Positions 63,093 to 63,481 of a stretch of DNA of 63,481 nucleotides are shown piece after piece. The translations under genes and the position numbers were made by a program. Origin of the DNA: Deltaproteobacteria bacterium (GTDB taxonomy: Bacteria; Myxococcota_A; Polyangia; JACPQR01); the NCBI GenBank assembly GCA_016190375.1, contig JACPQR010000068.1, positions 1-63,481 on the forward strand. The letters are read 5' to 3'. Under the pieces are notes generated by a model that made no database searches, was not told the DNA's origin, and saw nothing but the letters and a program-made list of their open reading frames with translations. Positions within the stretch are counted from its first letter, which is position 1. Every line of letters starts with the position of its first letter.

Positions 63093-63481
63093 TCAGGTGA
63101 GCTTGCCGAACAGCACGCAACCGTTGACGTCGCCGAACCCGAAGCTCGCCTTGGCGACGACCTCGAGGTCGGGCGCGTCGACGCTCAGGTGGGGGATGCG
63201 AGGCGCGTAGGCGGCGAGCTCCGGGTGGACGTCCTCGCAGTTCGCCGATCCGTGGACGAATCCGTGGTGGAGCTCGAGCACCGCCGCGACGCACTCGATG
63301 CCGCCGGCCGCGCCCAGCGCGTGGCCGATGAGCGACTTCGTCGAGTGGAGCCACGGCATCCGCTCGGGCGGCAGCTCGAGCGCGTGCGACCAGTTCGCGA
63401 CCTCGAGCGGATCCGCGAACGTCGCCGTCAGGTGGCCGTTGATGGCGCCGATGCGCTCGGGTCGAACGCCCGACATGGCCA
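63093..63481 (-). CDS. Beta-ketoacyl-ACP synthase, C-terminal part (runs off the window)
   Basis: The frame is open to the window edge; 128 C-terminal residues are visible. The second and third catalytic elements are present: NGHLTATFADPLE (His) and HSTKSLIGHALGAAGGIE (Lys and its following His). NCEDVHPEL and ASFGFGDVNGCVLFG follow; relatives usually have GFGGHN, so GDVN is a deviation. The Cys nucleophile is outside the window. With the carrier protein and transferase it suggests a specialised fatty-acid, aryl-polyene or polyketide-type locus. Confidence 0.85.
   Translation of the reverse strand, partial: AMSGVRPERIGAINGHLTATFADPLEVANWSHALELPPERMPWLHSTKSLIGHALGAAGGIECVAAVLELHHGFVHGSANCEDVHPELAAYAPRIPHLSVDAPDLEVVAKASFGFGDVNGCVLFGKLT

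Overview
The window is about 63 kb of very GC-rich bacterial chromosome with roughly 50 protein genes and two tRNAs. The gene content points to the Myxococcota (former Deltaproteobacteria). There are Asp/Cys-rich lipoproteins with MopE-type metal-binding motifs, a 13-unit NCGxCG cysteine-rich protein, thrombospondin type-3 repeats with a MYXO-CTERM-like tail, PEGA-domain proteins and a PEGA-bearing kinase-like receptor. Lineage is inferred from content only; no rRNA gene is present.

Layout. 1-5.5 kb: the CTP synthase 3' part (with an in-frame TAG), an Asp-rich lipoprotein, an RseP-type protease, a transglutaminase-like protein and ribA. 5.5-7.7 kb (minus strand): a pterin block of a 6-pyruvoyl-tetrahydropterin-synthase/QueD-like protein, DUF2203, folE and a short-chain dehydrogenase. 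7.7-11.2 kb: two small proteins and two tandem PEGA proteins. 11.2-26.7 kb: phosphoesterase, RNA methyltransferase and DNA glycosylase genes, cysteine-rich and beta-propeller lipoproteins, lhgO, tRNA-Phe, acyl-CoA dehydrogenase, PilZ, aminotransferase and SDR genes. 26.7-39.5 kb (minus strand): gamma-glutamyltransferase, a 1217-residue Nfn-like fusion flavoprotein, nth, a hydrolase, enoyl-CoA hydratase, ppk1 and nadE. 39.5-43.9 kb: two copies of a palindromic mobile element with 29-bp terminal inverted repeats flank an M15-like/TSP3 lipoprotein gene and an octaheme cytochrome gene; the second copy carries another element nested inside it. 43.9-53.2 kb: a Lon-like protease, two paralogous lipoproteins, a PEGA/TPR protein, a pseudokinase and an M18 aminopeptidase. 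53.2-58.9 kb: tRNA-Leu, tldD, pmbA and a GT-C glycosyltransferase. 59-63.5 kb: two MEDS-domain genes (one a hybrid histidine kinase), then a phosphopantetheinyl transferase, an acyl carrier protein and a ketosynthase running off the end.

Gene expression. Two patterns recur. First, many start codons lie only 6-10 nt after a TANNNT -10-like hexamer with no -35, which fits leaderless mRNAs. Second, operon partners overlap by four bases (ATGA, GTGA, TTGA and, by inference, CTGA). Together these support several non-ATG starts, including two CTG starts and possibly one ATC start. Convergent genes abut or overlap, and I see no convincing intrinsic terminator.
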